Positions 8,015 to 15,674 of a stretch of DNA of 59,054 nucleotides are shown piece after piece. The translations under genes and the position numbers were made by a program. The stretch is from positions 1-59,054 of the forward strand of contig JAAXXZ010000006.1 in the NCBI GenBank assembly GCA_013334245.1. Reading direction: 5' to 3'. A model generated the notes under the pieces. It searched no databases and was not told the origin of the DNA. It worked only from the letters and a program-made list of their open reading frames with translations. Each line of letters starts with the position of its first letter. The stretch's first letter is position 1. This stretch comes from Candidatus Moraniibacteriota bacterium. GTDB taxonomy: Bacteria; Patescibacteriota; Minisyncoccia; Moranbacterales; UBA1568.

Positions 8015-9622
8015 ATGAAAAACGACATAAAATACCTCGTATATCTGCGGAAATCGACCGACTCGGAGGATCGTCAGATCCAGTCTATCGAGGACCAGAG
8101 AAAGGAGCTGCGGCGTATCGCCGATCAGCTTCATGTCGACATAGTCGGATATTACCAGGAGAACATGTCGGCGAAGCGTCCGGGACGTCCGGAATTCAAC
8201 CGAATGTTGTCCGACATCAGGAAAGGGAAGGCTACTGGTATTCTCTGTTGGAAACTGAACCGACTTGCGAGAAATCCGGTCGACGGAGGTGAAATCATGT
8301 GGCTCGTCCAGGAGGGAATCATACAATCGGTACAAACACCCGGACGGGAATACAAGACTGGGGACAACGTCATCATCATGAGCGTCGAATTGGGTATGGC
8401 GAGTCAGTATGTCCTCGACCTGAGTCGGGACGTAAAAAGAGGCATGCAGTCAAAAGCCGAGAAGGGGTGGCGTCCCGGAAGGGCACCGCTCGGATACCTG
8501 AACGACAAAGGAGGGGAGCAGGGGAACAAAATCATACATGTGGATGAGGAGAAATTTCCACTCGTCCGGAAACTGTGGGACCTCATGCTTTCCGGTGAAT
8601 ACTCGGTTCCCAAGCTGACAGATATCGCAAACGACGACTGGGGACTGAAACGGTCCACCTCCAAGGGTGATAAACGGCTTCATGAGAGCCATATCCACAA
8701 GTTGTTAACTAATCCCTTCTACTACGGTGAGTACACCTGGAACGGAGTTACCCATCAAGGGAAACACCAACCCATGATTTCACAAGACGAGTTCGACCGC
8801 GTGCAATCACTGCTCGGCCTCAAAGCGAAACCTCAGACCAGACACCGCTTCCTTCCATACCGGGGGATCCTTCGTTGCGGGGAATGCGGATGTTATATAA
8901 CAACCGAAAAAAAGACCAAACTAATCAAATCTGAGGGGAAACTTCGTTCCTATATCTATCACCATTGCACCCACAGGAAAGCTGATGCGAATTGCAGACA
9001 AATGCCTGTCAGTCATGAGGAAATAAACTCGCAAATACTTGAAATCTTGAAAAATATATCAATCCCGGAGAGTTTTCTCGCGTTCGCTTTGGACATCCTG
9101 CGACGTGACAATGAAATTCAGACGGAAAACAGGGCGACTATGGAAAAGAACCACCGGAAGACCCTGGCAAGCTGTAATCAGAGGATAGACAACCTGATCA
9201 AGGCATACATCTCACAGGAAAACCAGGATAGGGACCTCATCAGCGATCAGGAGTTCAAGGACCAGAAATCTTCTCTGATTAAGGAAAAGACCACCGTTCA
9301 GACAAGAATCGAGGGTCTCGAACGACAGGCGGAGGAGTGGTTCAACCTGACGGAACAGAGTTTCAGATTCGCGACCCACGCAAGACATGAGTTCGAAACG
9401 GGTGATTTCGAGACGAAAACGCGTATTCTGATGGCTCTCGGTCAGAACTTTGTCCTGAAGGACGGAAAAGTCACTATTCAATTGAAAAAACCATACCAGA
9501 TCATGGAAGAAGGGAGGAAACGGATACAAGCGGAAAACCCAGGGTTAGAACTAGACTCTTTAGCTTTAGATAAAACAAAAACAGCCTCTTTCGAGGCCGT
9601 TTCTGCTACTCTGAGCGGGTAA
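8015..9622 (+). CDS. Large serine recombinase
   Basis: YLRKSTDSEDRQIQSIEDQ catalytic N-terminus, recombinase domain, Cys zinc ribbon (RCGECGCYI...HHCTHRKADANC), coiled coil. Confidence 0.93.
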   Translation: MKNDIKYLVYLRKSTDSEDRQIQSIEDQRKELRRIADQLHVDIVGYYQENMSAKRPGRPEFNRMLSDIRKGKATGILCWKLNRLARNPVDGGEIMWLVQEGIIQSVQTPGREYKTGDNVIIMSVELGMASQYVLDLSRDVKRGMQSKAEKGWRPGRAPLGYLNDKGGEQGNKIIHVDEEKFPLVRKLWDLMLSGEYSVPKLTDIANDDWGLKRSTSKGDKRLHESHIHKLLTNPFYYGEYTWNGVTHQGKHQPMISQDEFDRVQSLLGLKAKPQTRHRFLPYRGILRCGECGCYITTEKKTKLIKSEGKLRSYIYHHCTHRKADANCRQMPVSHEEINSQILEILKNISIPESFLAFALDILRRDNEIQTENRATMEKNHRKTLASCNQRIDNLIKAYISQENQDRDLISDQEFKDQKSSLIKEKTTVQTRIEGLERQAEEWFNLTEQSFRFATHARHEFETGDFETKTRILMALGQNFVLKDGKVTIQLKKPYQIMEEGRKRIQAENPGLELDSLALDKTKTASFEAVSATLSG

Positions 9623-9685
9623 CGGGAGTCGAACCCGTATTTCGTCCTTGGCAAGGACGCGTAATAGCCGCTATACGATACCCGC
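9614..9685 (-). tRNA. tRNA-Gly(GCC)
   Basis: GCGGGTATCGTATAGCGGCTATTACGCGTCCTTGCCAAGGACGAAATACGGGTTCGACTCCCGTTACCCGCT; U73 discriminator. Confidence 0.95.
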
Positions 9686-9800
9686 CTTCGCGCTCCGCGC
9701 TTCGGCGTGGCAGGCCCGCTTTTCACCGACGCTACGGCTTGGCACATCACTCGAGAGCGATATCGTGACAGGCACGCTTTTCACCGATCTTCACCGCCTG

Positions 9801-9873
9801 TGGGACTGGCTGGATTCGAACCAGCGACCAAGCGGTTATGAGCCGCCTGCTCTAACCGCTGAGCTACAGTCCC
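9801..9873 (-). tRNA. tRNA-Ile2(CAT, lysidine type) or tRNA-Met(CAT)
   Basis: GGGACTGTAGCTCAGCGGTTAGAGCAGGCGGCTCATAACCGCTTGGTCGCTGGTTCGAATCCAGCCAGTCCCA; body resembles bacterial tRNA-Ile2 more than elongator Met. Confidence 0.85.
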
Positions 9874-9926
9874 GGCCGGAACATGGCTATAAATGGTATT
9901 ATACACCACTTATACACATTTTCCTG

Positions 9927-9998
9927 TGCCTGGGGACAGAATCGAACTGTCGACACGAGGATTTTCAGTCCTCTGCTCTACCACTGAGCTACCCAGGC
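9927..9998 (-). tRNA. tRNA-Phe(GAA)
   Basis: GCCTGGGTAGCTCAGTGGTAGAGCAGAGGACTGAAAATCCTCGTGTCGACAGTTCGATTCTGTCCCCAGGCA. Confidence 0.95.
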
Positions 9999-10060
9999 GA
10001 AACACAAATATGAGTGTACAAGACTTTTCCTGACCCGTAAATACCCCGGCCGATTGTCTG

Positions 10061-10134
10061 TGGGCAATGGAGGACTTGAACCTCCGACCCCCTCGGTGTA
10101 AACGAGGTGCTCTAACCAACTGAGCTAATTGCCC
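10061..10134 (-). tRNA. tRNA-Val(TAC)
   Basis: GGGCAATTAGCTCAGTTGGTTAGAGCACCTCGTTTACACCGAGGGGGTCGGAGGTTCAAGTCCTCCATTGCCCA. Confidence 0.95.
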
Positions 10135-10171
10135 ATCAAAACTGGACTCGCCCCGCATCCGCGGGGCGCCC

Positions 10172-10245
10172 GGCGAATGCCTGGGCGAACCCCCGACCCC
10201 CTCGGTGTAAACGAGGTGCTCTAACCCGCTTGAGCTAAGCGTGCC
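10172..10245 (-). pseudogene. Degenerate tandem copy of tRNA-Val(TAC)
   Basis: Shares GTTAGAGCACCTCGTTTACACCGAGGGGGTCGG exactly with the functional copy, but the T-arm and 3' acceptor do not pair. Confidence 0.7.
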
Positions 10246-10296
10246 TTGATTTCCACACCTCTCAAGTATAGGGCACGGAATCCAAATGGCAAGCAA

Positions 10297-10320
10297 AAGG
10301 AACAGGCCGTCCTGTTCCTT
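10297..10320. terminator. Hairpin AAGGAACAGG-CCGT-CCTGTTCCTT
   Basis: 10-bp perfect stem between tRNA-Leu and the tRNA-Val copy. Confidence 0.55.
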
Positions 10321-10330
10321 CGTTCCGTTG

Positions 10331-10414
10331 TGCCCAAGAGAGGACTCGAACCTCCAATCCCTTGCGGGAACTAGCACCTCAAGCTAGCGCGTATACCAAT
10401 TCCGCCACCTGGGC
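10331..10414 (-). tRNA. tRNA-Leu(GAG)
   Basis: Class II tRNA: GCCCAGGTGGCGGAATTGGTATACGCGCTAGCTTGAGGTGCTAGTTCCCGCAAGGGATTGGAGGTTCGAGTCCTCTCTTGGGCA. Confidence 0.95.
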
Positions 10415-10426
10415 AGGTGGGAAGAA

Positions 10427-10921
10427 CTACTTCCCGGACTCCTTACCGCCATCGTCATTCACCTCCTCAACCGAAGTCTCGCTCTCTTCAACCGAGACTT
10501 CTTCCGCTTCTGTCTCGGACGCCTCCAAAGCCAACTCTTCTTCCGGCTTCAGGCCCTTTCCGATCTTCAATCCCACCTCCTTAAGCTTGCGACGAAGCAG
10601 TTTTGCCGACTTCTCACGAACGAAATACAGCTTGGCACGACGCGAACGAGTGCTCTTCAGAACCTCGATCTTCTCGATGTTCGGAGAATATATCGGGACG
10701 ACGATCTCTACGCCTATTCCAAAGGACGTCTTTCGTACGGTAATGGTAGGGGACGAGCTCTGTCCTCCGCGCATGGCGATGACCATGCCCTGGAAAATCT
10801 GTACCCGCTCCTTGCCTCCCTCTACGATTTTTCGATGAATCTTCACAACATCTCCAGCATGAAGCACCGGAACGTCCTTTGTCCTGCGTTCCATGTTGAA
10901 CGCTATGAGGTCTTTGTGCAT
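10427..10921 (-). CDS. rplS: 50S ribosomal protein L19 with acidic C-terminal tail
   Basis: HAGDVVKIHRKIVEGGKERVQIFQGMVIAMRG...RSRRAKLYFVRE; ATG at 10921 is the likely start. Confidence 0.93.
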   Translation of the reverse strand: MHKDLIAFNMERRTKDVPVLHAGDVVKIHRKIVEGGKERVQIFQGMVIAMRGGQSSSPTITVRKTSFGIGVEIVVPIYSPNIEKIEVLKSTRSRRAKLYFVREKSAKLLRRKLKEVGLKIGKGLKPEEELALEASETEAEEVSVEESETSVEEVNDDGGKESGK

Positions 10922-10985
10922 ACGGTTATTTGCCCTATTCCAAGCGGTTTCCGCCACGGAAAATCGGAATGATAGAAAAAAAGAT

Positions 10986-11993
10986 TCAGTCCTCGCGCTT
11001 GCGATTCGAAGCTTCCCCAGGATAACCCGGATTTTCAGCGGCGTCAATACCTGAAATGAAATCCGCGAAGTCCGCAGGCAACGGCGCCTCATAGACACGA
11101 ATGCCGTCCTTAAAAGGGAACGCTATCCGCGAAGCGTGCAGCAGCTGTCTTCTCGGCATGCCCTCCCGTCTCATGCGTCGACCTCCATAGAGACTATCGC
11201 CGAGTACGGGATGTCCGATGGCCGCAAGGTGGATACGTATCTGATGCGTCCGGCCCGTTTTCGGAAAGATCTCCAAAAGGTCATACTCGGCATATCGATG
11301 CTTCAGCCGATATTCCGTCAGCGCCTCTTTCATCTCGCCATCGAACGACTGCGGATCTTTGACGGCCTGTCTCTGCAGCGTTCCCGTGCGTTGCGCGAGC
11401 GGATAGTCGATTTTTCCTTCCTCATCCGGCACATGCCCAACGACGAGCGCGAGATAGGCCTTCTCCGTTTTCCGCTCGCGAAACGCCTCGCGCATCACAT
11501 CACAAGATTCGTCCGTCTTGGCAAGCACGACGACTCCGCTGGTGTTCCGATCCAAACGATGGACGATACCCGGCCGGATCGGGTCGCCTCCCACCATCGC
11601 CATTTCTGGCCTCGTTGCCGCGATCCAGTTCGCTACGGTATAGGTCCGGTCATTTCCCCCCGGATGCATCTGCACTCCGAACGGCTTGGAAAGGATCAAC
11701 AGGTCGTCGTCCTCGAAGATGATCGGAAGTGAGAGATCGGGATTCGCGAACAAACCTTCCTTCGGAGTCGGAGCGATCCTCGACACCACCACGTCCCCGT
11801 ATCGCAGACGTCGAGTCGGGCTCGTTTCGGTCTTACCGTTCAGCGTGACCAATCCAGCCTCGATTCCGGCGCGGGTATCGCTCCGCGAAAGTCCGTCCAT
11901 CCTCGTATATGCCGCCAAAAAGGCGTCCAGCCGCTTTCCGGATGAGATCTGCTGAACCGTCTTTTCTATCACGAATCCGTCTCGCGTCTCCAT
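10986..11993 (-). CDS. RluA/RluD-family 23S rRNA pseudouridine synthase
   Basis: S4-like N-terminus; GIVHRLDRNTSGVVVLAKT motif; GRTHQIRIHLAAIGHPVLGD. Confidence 0.93.
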   Translation of the reverse strand: METRDGFVIEKTVQQISSGKRLDAFLAAYTRMDGLSRSDTRAGIEAGLVTLNGKTETSPTRRLRYGDVVVSRIAPTPKEGLFANPDLSLPIIFEDDDLLILSKPFGVQMHPGGNDRTYTVANWIAATRPEMAMVGGDPIRPGIVHRLDRNTSGVVVLAKTDESCDVMREAFRERKTEKAYLALVVGHVPDEEGKIDYPLAQRTGTLQRQAVKDPQSFDGEMKEALTEYRLKHRYAEYDLLEIFPKTGRTHQIRIHLAAIGHPVLGDSLYGGRRMRREGMPRRQLLHASRIAFPFKDGIRVYEAPLPADFADFISGIDAAENPGYPGEASNRKRED

Positions 11994-12054
11994 ATGTGGC
12001 TGTAGATGATTCGTTCAATGATAGGCCATTCTTCACGGAACGGCAAGCATCCCT

Positions 12055-12082
12055 TTGACATTGACCGTGCGAAGACTAGTAT
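12055..12082 (+). promoter_or_regulatory. Sigma70-like promoter TTGACA-N16-TAGTAT upstream of peroxiredoxin/SOD
   Basis: TTGACA 12055-12060, TAGTAT 12077-12082. Confidence 0.5.
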
Positions 12083-12133
12083 GAGAACAGGATTCGCATG
12101 GGTGATTCCGCCTAAGAAAATAACCGACCACAT

Positions 12134-12781
12134 ATGGATTGTTGCGAAAATAGGGTTTCATGCGCATCGGGATGCGATTGCGACTGTGCGGATAATCGGA
12201 ACGGGAACCTTTGTTTCTCGATAATTGGTGAGGAGATCTCGGATTTCGAAGGGCAGGTCTTCCATGAAGAGTCGTTCAAGGACGTGCGTCTTTCGGATTA
12301 TCGTGGCAAATGGCTCATCCTTTTCTTTTATCCCGCCGACTTCTCCTTCGTGTGCCCGACGGAACTTGAGGACCTGGCGGAAAATTACACGGCCTTTCAG
12401 GAACTCGGAGCGGAAATACTTTCCGTGAGCACGGACACGGTATACGTCCATAAGGCATGGCATGACCAGTCTGCCGCCGTTCGAAAAGTGACCTATCCCA
12501 TGTTCGCCGACCCGACCGGCGAACTGTCCCGGATATTCGGCACCTATATCGATGACGAGGGCATATCCCTCCGGGGAACGTTCATCGTCGACCCGGACGG
12601 CGTATTGCAGTCGGTAGAAATGAGCTCGAACGCGATCGGCAGGAATTCCGCCGAACTATTACGAAAAATTCGTGCGGCACAATTCGTTCGCGAACACAGC
12701 GGCGAAGTCTGCCCGGCCAAATGGATGAAATCCGGCGATCCGACCCTTACCCCAGGTGTGGACCTCGTCGGCAAGATCTGA
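12134..12781 (+). CDS. 2-Cys peroxiredoxin (AhpC/Prx1-like) with Cys-rich N-terminal extension
   Basis: FFYPADFSFVCPTELEDLAENY and second Cys VCPAKW; N-terminus MDCCENRVSCASGCDCDC. Confidence 0.9.
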   Translation: MDCCENRVSCASGCDCDCADNRNGNLCFSIIGEEISDFEGQVFHEESFKDVRLSDYRGKWLILFFYPADFSFVCPTELEDLAENYTAFQELGAEILSVSTDTVYVHKAWHDQSAAVRKVTYPMFADPTGELSRIFGTYIDDEGISLRGTFIVDPDGVLQSVEMSSNAIGRNSAELLRKIRAAQFVREHSGEVCPAKWMKSGDPTLTPGVDLVGKI

Positions 12782-12818
12782 TCGTTCCCGTCGGCGGTAC
12801 CATTGTCATCTTAAACAT

Positions 12819-13382
12819 ATGTACGAGAAAAGGGATTATTCGGAACTACTGGGAACACCAGGCTTTTCCGATATGCTTCTGACAGACCATTTCACCCTGT
12901 ACGAAGGATACGTGAAGAACGTCAACTCGCTTCTCGGGAAGCTTGCCGAGACCGGCGCGGAAACCCAGGAAGGCGCCGAGCTCAGGCGCCGATTCGGATG
13001 GGAATGGAACGGAATGAGACTTCATGAACTCTATTTCGGGAATATCCGGAGCGGAGCCGAAAAGCTGCACGAAGGAAAACTCAGAGAGCGCCTCATCACG
13101 GAATACGGCAGCGTCGAGACCTGGGAAAACGACTTCCGGTCCGTGGGTGCCATGCGCGGCATAGGCTGGGTCATTCTCACAGAAGATCCCGAGAACGGAG
13201 GGCTGCTCAATACGTGGGTGAACGAACATGATGCCGGTCATCTCGCCGGAGGGAGACCGGTCCTTGTCATGGACGTCTTCGAACATGCGTACCTTCGGGA
13301 TTACGGCATAAAGAGATCGGAATACATCGATGCGTTCATGCGCTCGATCGATTGGAACGTCGCGGAGAAAAGACTCTCCTGA
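12819..13382 (+). CDS. Fe/Mn superoxide dismutase
   Basis: LLTDHFTLYEGYV, RLHELYFGNI, DVFEHAYLRDYG; ATG at 12819. Confidence 0.9.
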   Translation: MYEKRDYSELLGTPGFSDMLLTDHFTLYEGYVKNVNSLLGKLAETGAETQEGAELRRRFGWEWNGMRLHELYFGNIRSGAEKLHEGKLRERLITEYGSVETWENDFRSVGAMRGIGWVILTEDPENGGLLNTWVNEHDAGHLAGGRPVLVMDVFEHAYLRDYGIKRSEYIDAFMRSIDWNVAEKRLS

Positions 13383-13409
13383 ACACGTCACGTTATCCGA
13401 TACGGACGA

Positions 13410-13436
13410 AGCCCGGACGTCAGTCCGGGTTTTTTG
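13410..13436 (+). terminator. Intrinsic terminator after SOD
   Basis: CCCGGAC-GTCA-GTCCGGG followed by TTTTTTG. Confidence 0.85.
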
Positions 13437-13477
13437 TTATCCGATATGTGATATACTGGAGAAAATAATAACATCGT

Positions 13478-14401
13478 ATGCGAATCATAAAACGGAAGTA
13501 TACGTGGATGTTTCTTGTCCCGCTTTTTCTTTTCATCTTCCTCCCGAATCCGTCATTCGCAGCAGACGGATTCACCTACACGCCCCTTGAACCGATTCCA
13601 GGATCGGAAGATGCCGCGAAACTACCGGAATACATCACGGCCATCTACAAGTTCGCATTGTGGGCCGTCGGCATCGCCGCCATGTTCATGATAACCATAG
13701 GCGGCGCCATGTATCTCACGAGCGCCGGGAACACGTCGGCACTCGGAAACGCGAAGGGCGTCATCACCGATGCCATCATCGGCCTCGTGCTCGCTCTCGC
13801 GGCCTGGTTTCTGCTCAATCTCATCAATCCTGACATCCTCAGCGGAGACTTGTCGATATTCAGCATCGTCGGAGGCGACACGCCCTCTACCGCAGGCGGC
13901 GGCACCGGAGCCGGCGCGGGAACGACCGCCCTGACGGCTTCCGGCGGCGCCTGTACCGGGGCGAATTCAGGCTGTTGCAAACCCGGAACGAGATGCGCGG
14001 ACTGCCAAGGATGCGTCCGTTTCACGAACTCGTACGCAAATCTTTGCTATACAGGCGCTATAGGCAACACAGGATGCATGTTGAGCTCGACCTTAGCTGG
14101 GAAGCTCAACGCGGCGAACCTTGACAGCGTCAATGCCGAGGTTTCGGAGGCATGGCCGCCCACTGTTATTCATTCCGCCACTTGCCACGCGAACGGCACG
14201 TGCGCTGACGTCAGGTGCAAGAGCGGCTGCGCGAACGCGAGCGTGGCCAGCATCAAAGCGATTTATGACGCGCTGAAAAATGCCGGGCTGAATCCCGTGT
14301 TCGAAAGCTATGCCGCGAATTGTCCAACGTACACCGCGGCAGGAATTACGTGTATTTCACCGTCGACGATGACGGCGCCGTCGTTTCACGTGAATCCGTA
14401 G
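13478..14401 (+). CDS. VirB2-like T4SS pilin module fused to a C-terminal M15-like peptidase domain
   Basis: Signal peptide plus two TM segments typical of CPR T4SS pilins (AVGIAAMFMITIGGAMYLTSAGN...IIGLVLALAAWFLLNLINP); Cys-rich C-terminus with HxxGxxxD (CHANGTCADV) and terminal SFHVNP. Confidence 0.75.
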   Translation: MRIIKRKYTWMFLVPLFLFIFLPNPSFAADGFTYTPLEPIPGSEDAAKLPEYITAIYKFALWAVGIAAMFMITIGGAMYLTSAGNTSALGNAKGVITDAIIGLVLALAAWFLLNLINPDILSGDLSIFSIVGGDTPSTAGGGTGAGAGTTALTASGGACTGANSGCCKPGTRCADCQGCVRFTNSYANLCYTGAIGNTGCMLSSTLAGKLNAANLDSVNAEVSEAWPPTVIHSATCHANGTCADVRCKSGCANASVASIKAIYDALKNAGLNPVFESYAANCPTYTAAGITCISPSTMTAPSFHVNP

Positions 14402-14476
14402 ACCCAGTACGGATCGATCGATGTCGTATCCGCAACCCACTCTCACAGGCACGAAGCGCCCGAACGTATCAGCAAC

Positions 14477-15619
14477 ATGAAACGAAACCTACTTATAATC
14501 GGCTCGCTGTTTGTATTCGCCGCTCTTTTCTACGGCGTGTACATCGTCGTCTTCAAGAATAATCCCAGCAACCCTATCGCGGACGAAAAGAAACGTCTCG
14601 AGTCGAAACAAGAGGAAGCGAAACTGTTTTCTCAGAACGCCTCCGGCGAAACGATATCGACGGTCATCGACTCTCCGACCGTCGGCGCCACGATCGTCGA
14701 CGAAAACCACATCGCCTATTTTTCGGATCGGCAACTGAAGCGGACGTCACTCGGCGGCGGAGGAGAGGAGGTCATGCTGAGCGATCTCCCGGGAGATGTC
14801 TTGGACGCGACATGGTCGCCGGATCGGGAGCGCGTCCTTGCACTATTGGAAACCGAGTCGGGAAAAAAATGGTTTCTGGTTGTCCCTTCCGAGAAAACCG
14901 CTACTCCGCTCAAAGCCGGAATCACTTCGCCAGTGTGGTCGAATCTGTCCGAACGGATCTTCTATTCGTATGCCGATCCGAAATCCGGCACAGCGGAACT
15001 TGATTCCGCGAAACCCGACGGCACGGACTGGAAGCGAGTGGCCACGATGGATGAGCCGAGCGCTTTTCTGTCCACGGTCCCTTCTACCGCGATCATCTCG
15101 TATTGGAACAAGCCTTCGGCATTCGAGGCGACATCTCTCTTTACGGTATCCGCCTCCGGCGGCACCCCGAAGAAGATTTTTTCGGAAAAATTCGGCGCCG
15201 ATTACCTCTGGGCTCCTGACGGAACCAAGGTACTGATCAGCAACACGCTCTCAAAGGGGGGAACGGAGACGCGCCTTGGAATCGCGAACCGGGACGGCGG
15301 AGAATTCAAGACCCTGCAGGCGCCGACGATCACATCGAAGGCGGTATGGTCGAAGGACGCGAAAACGGTCTATTACGCGCTGCCCCTGTCCATTCCGGAC
15401 CATGCCGTTCTTCCGAACGACTACTTCGGAAGGCCTATACATACCCAGGACTCCTTCTGGAAAATGGATGTCGCGACCGGGAAAAGCGACCGGATCATAG
15501 AACCGGACCAGATTGATGGAAACTACGACAGTTTTCGGCCATTTCTTGATTCGAATGAACGATACCTCTACTTCACTGACAGGGTCGACAGGAAACTGCA
15601 TCGGATCCCGCTGAAATGA
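14477..15619 (+). CDS. Membrane-anchored beta-propeller (TolB/PD40-like) protein
   Basis: N-terminal TM then repeated blade-like motifs (ATWSPDRERVLALLE, LWAPDGTKVLIS, VWSKDAKTVYYAL). Confidence 0.75.
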   Translation: MKRNLLIIGSLFVFAALFYGVYIVVFKNNPSNPIADEKKRLESKQEEAKLFSQNASGETISTVIDSPTVGATIVDENHIAYFSDRQLKRTSLGGGGEEVMLSDLPGDVLDATWSPDRERVLALLETESGKKWFLVVPSEKTATPLKAGITSPVWSNLSERIFYSYADPKSGTAELDSAKPDGTDWKRVATMDEPSAFLSTVPSTAIISYWNKPSAFEATSLFTVSASGGTPKKIFSEKFGADYLWAPDGTKVLISNTLSKGGTETRLGIANRDGGEFKTLQAPTITSKAVWSKDAKTVYYALPLSIPDHAVLPNDYFGRPIHTQDSFWKMDVATGKSDRIIEPDQIDGNYDSFRPFLDSNERYLYFTDRVDRKLHRIPLK

Positions 15620-15636
15620 CCTCCTCATCGGAACGG

Positions 15637-15661
15637 CCGCCCCGAGCCGTGGGCGGTTTTT
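15637..15661. terminator. Terminator CCGCCC...GGGCGGTTTTTG
   Basis: GC stem followed by T-run between converging genes. Confidence 0.6.
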
Positions 15662-15674
15662 GTTATCTTGTCGA

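Noticed and set aside
9910-10377. 155-aa ORF on - strand
   Set aside because: Runs through tRNA-Phe, tRNA-Val and part of tRNA-Leu.
9614-10414. CRISPR-like repetition
   Set aside because: The repeated segments are tRNA genes and a tRNA-Val pseudo-copy, not regularly spaced repeats; no cas genes in the window.
13380-13382. Alternative genetic code (TGA=Gly as in SR1/Gracilibacteria)
   Set aside because: TGA serves as a proper stop at the end of recognisable proteins (e.g. SOD, recognised transposase C-terminus).
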